A program made the position numbers and the translations under genes. A stretch of 8,188 nucleotides of DNA, from positions 1 to 8,188 of the forward strand of contig RFPF01000128.1 in NCBI GenBank assembly GCA_009926295.1. Direction: 5' to 3'. The notes under the pieces were generated by a model, which was not told the origin of the DNA, searched no databases, and saw only the letters and a list, made by a program, of their open reading frames with translations. This document shows, in pieces, positions 7,789-8,188 of this stretch (position 1 is its first letter; each line of letters opens with the position of its first letter). This stretch comes from Planctomycetia bacterium. GTDB taxonomy: Bacteria > Planctomycetota > Planctomycetia > Pirellulales > UBA1268.

Positions 7789-8188
7789 ATGCGACACGTC
7801 CTCTCCGCCACCGTCCAGAACGTGCCGGGCGTTCTGGCCCACGTGTCCGGCATGCTCGCCTCCCGCGGCTACAACATCGACAGCCTCGCGGTCGGCGAGA
7901 CGGAGGACCCCGGGTTCTCGCGAATGACCTTCGTGCTCCGCGGAGACGACCGGGTGCTCGACCAGGTGCGCCGCCAGCTCGAGAAGATCGTCACGGTGGT
8001 CAGGGTCGATGACATCAGCGCCAGGAATTACGTCGAACGCGACCTCGCGCTCATCAAGGTGGCGGCGACGGCAGGTCAGGCCCGCACCGAGGTGCGGGAG
8101 TTGGCTGCGATCTTCCGGGGACGGATCGTCGACGTGGCCGCGGACAGCGTGATCGTCGAGATCTCGGGCACCGAGAAGAAAATCGAGG
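7789..8188 (+). CDS. ilvN: Acetohydroxyacid synthase small (regulatory) subunit (partial, 3' end off window)
   Basis: Regulatory subunit of acetohydroxyacid synthase, the first common enzyme of branched-chain amino acid synthesis; it activates the catalytic subunit IlvB and confers valine feedback. 133 codons are visible of a usual 160-175. Seen: the N-terminal ACT domain (residues 1 to about 75: VLSATVQNVPGVLAHVSG, SRGYNIDSLAVGETEDPGFSRMT in succession) and the start of the C-terminal domain (NYVERDLALIKVAA, EVRELAAIFRGRIVDVA, VEISGTEKKIE). N11, G14 and N29 coincide with residues tied to valine binding or resistance in E. coli IlvH, so valine sensitivity is likely (inference). ATG 7789 gives the exact family N-terminus; no clear Shine-Dalgarno precedes it. 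ilvB is not upstream, where rpsB diverges, so it must lie elsewhere. Confidence 0.96.
   Translation, partial: MRHVLSATVQNVPGVLAHVSGMLASRGYNIDSLAVGETEDPGFSRMTFVLRGDDRVLDQVRRQLEKIVTVVRVDDISARNYVERDLALIKVAATAGQARTEVRELAAIFRGRIVDVAADSVIVEISGTEKKIE

Overview
The window is GC-rich, densely coding bacterial DNA, most likely from a member of the Planctomycetota. The best lineage clue is a prepilin-like DUF1559 protein (N-terminal type IV pilin methylation signal plus a C-terminal H-X9-DG motif), a family greatly expanded in planctomycetes. The large ribosomal/elongation-factor genes fit a chromosomal core region. I see no tRNA, rRNA, CRISPR array, insertion sequence or phage gene.

Layout: eight genes are read right to left on the minus strand, in the order rpsB (ribosomal protein S2), tsf (EF-Ts), pyrH (UMP kinase), a DUF1559 prepilin-like gene, a small membrane-anchored hypothetical gene, an APC-superfamily permease with a cytosolic C-terminal domain, frr (ribosome recycling factor), and a NatA-like ABC transporter ATPase cut by the left edge. 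Gaps are short: 49 nt rpsB/tsf, overlap at tsf/pyrH, 110 nt pyrH/DUF1559, 4-nt ATGA overlap DUF1559/hypothetical, 45 nt hypothetical/permease, 73 nt permease/frr, 1 nt frr/ABC. On the plus strand, ilvN (small subunit of acetohydroxyacid synthase) starts divergently from rpsB at the right end and is cut by the window edge. The only sizeable non-coding stretch is the roughly 250-nt rpsB/ilvN divergent region, in which one sigma70-type promoter candidate can be seen for each direction.

How it works together: rpsB-tsf-pyrH-frr is a widely conserved translation/nucleotide cluster. Here three unrelated genes (DUF1559, hypothetical, permease) lie between pyrH and frr. The DUF1559 gene has a plausible promoter of its own and is translationally coupled to the hypothetical membrane protein, so those two look like a small surface/envelope unit embedded in a housekeeping operon. 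The ABC ATPase start lies 1 nt after the frr stop, which suggests coupling to frr. Its membrane partner is expected just beyond the left edge.

I do not see a clear undescribed system. The points most worth a second look are the interruption of pyrH-frr, the coupled prepilin-like/membrane protein pair, the loss of the canonical TDF motif in EF-Ts, and the long soluble tail of the permease.
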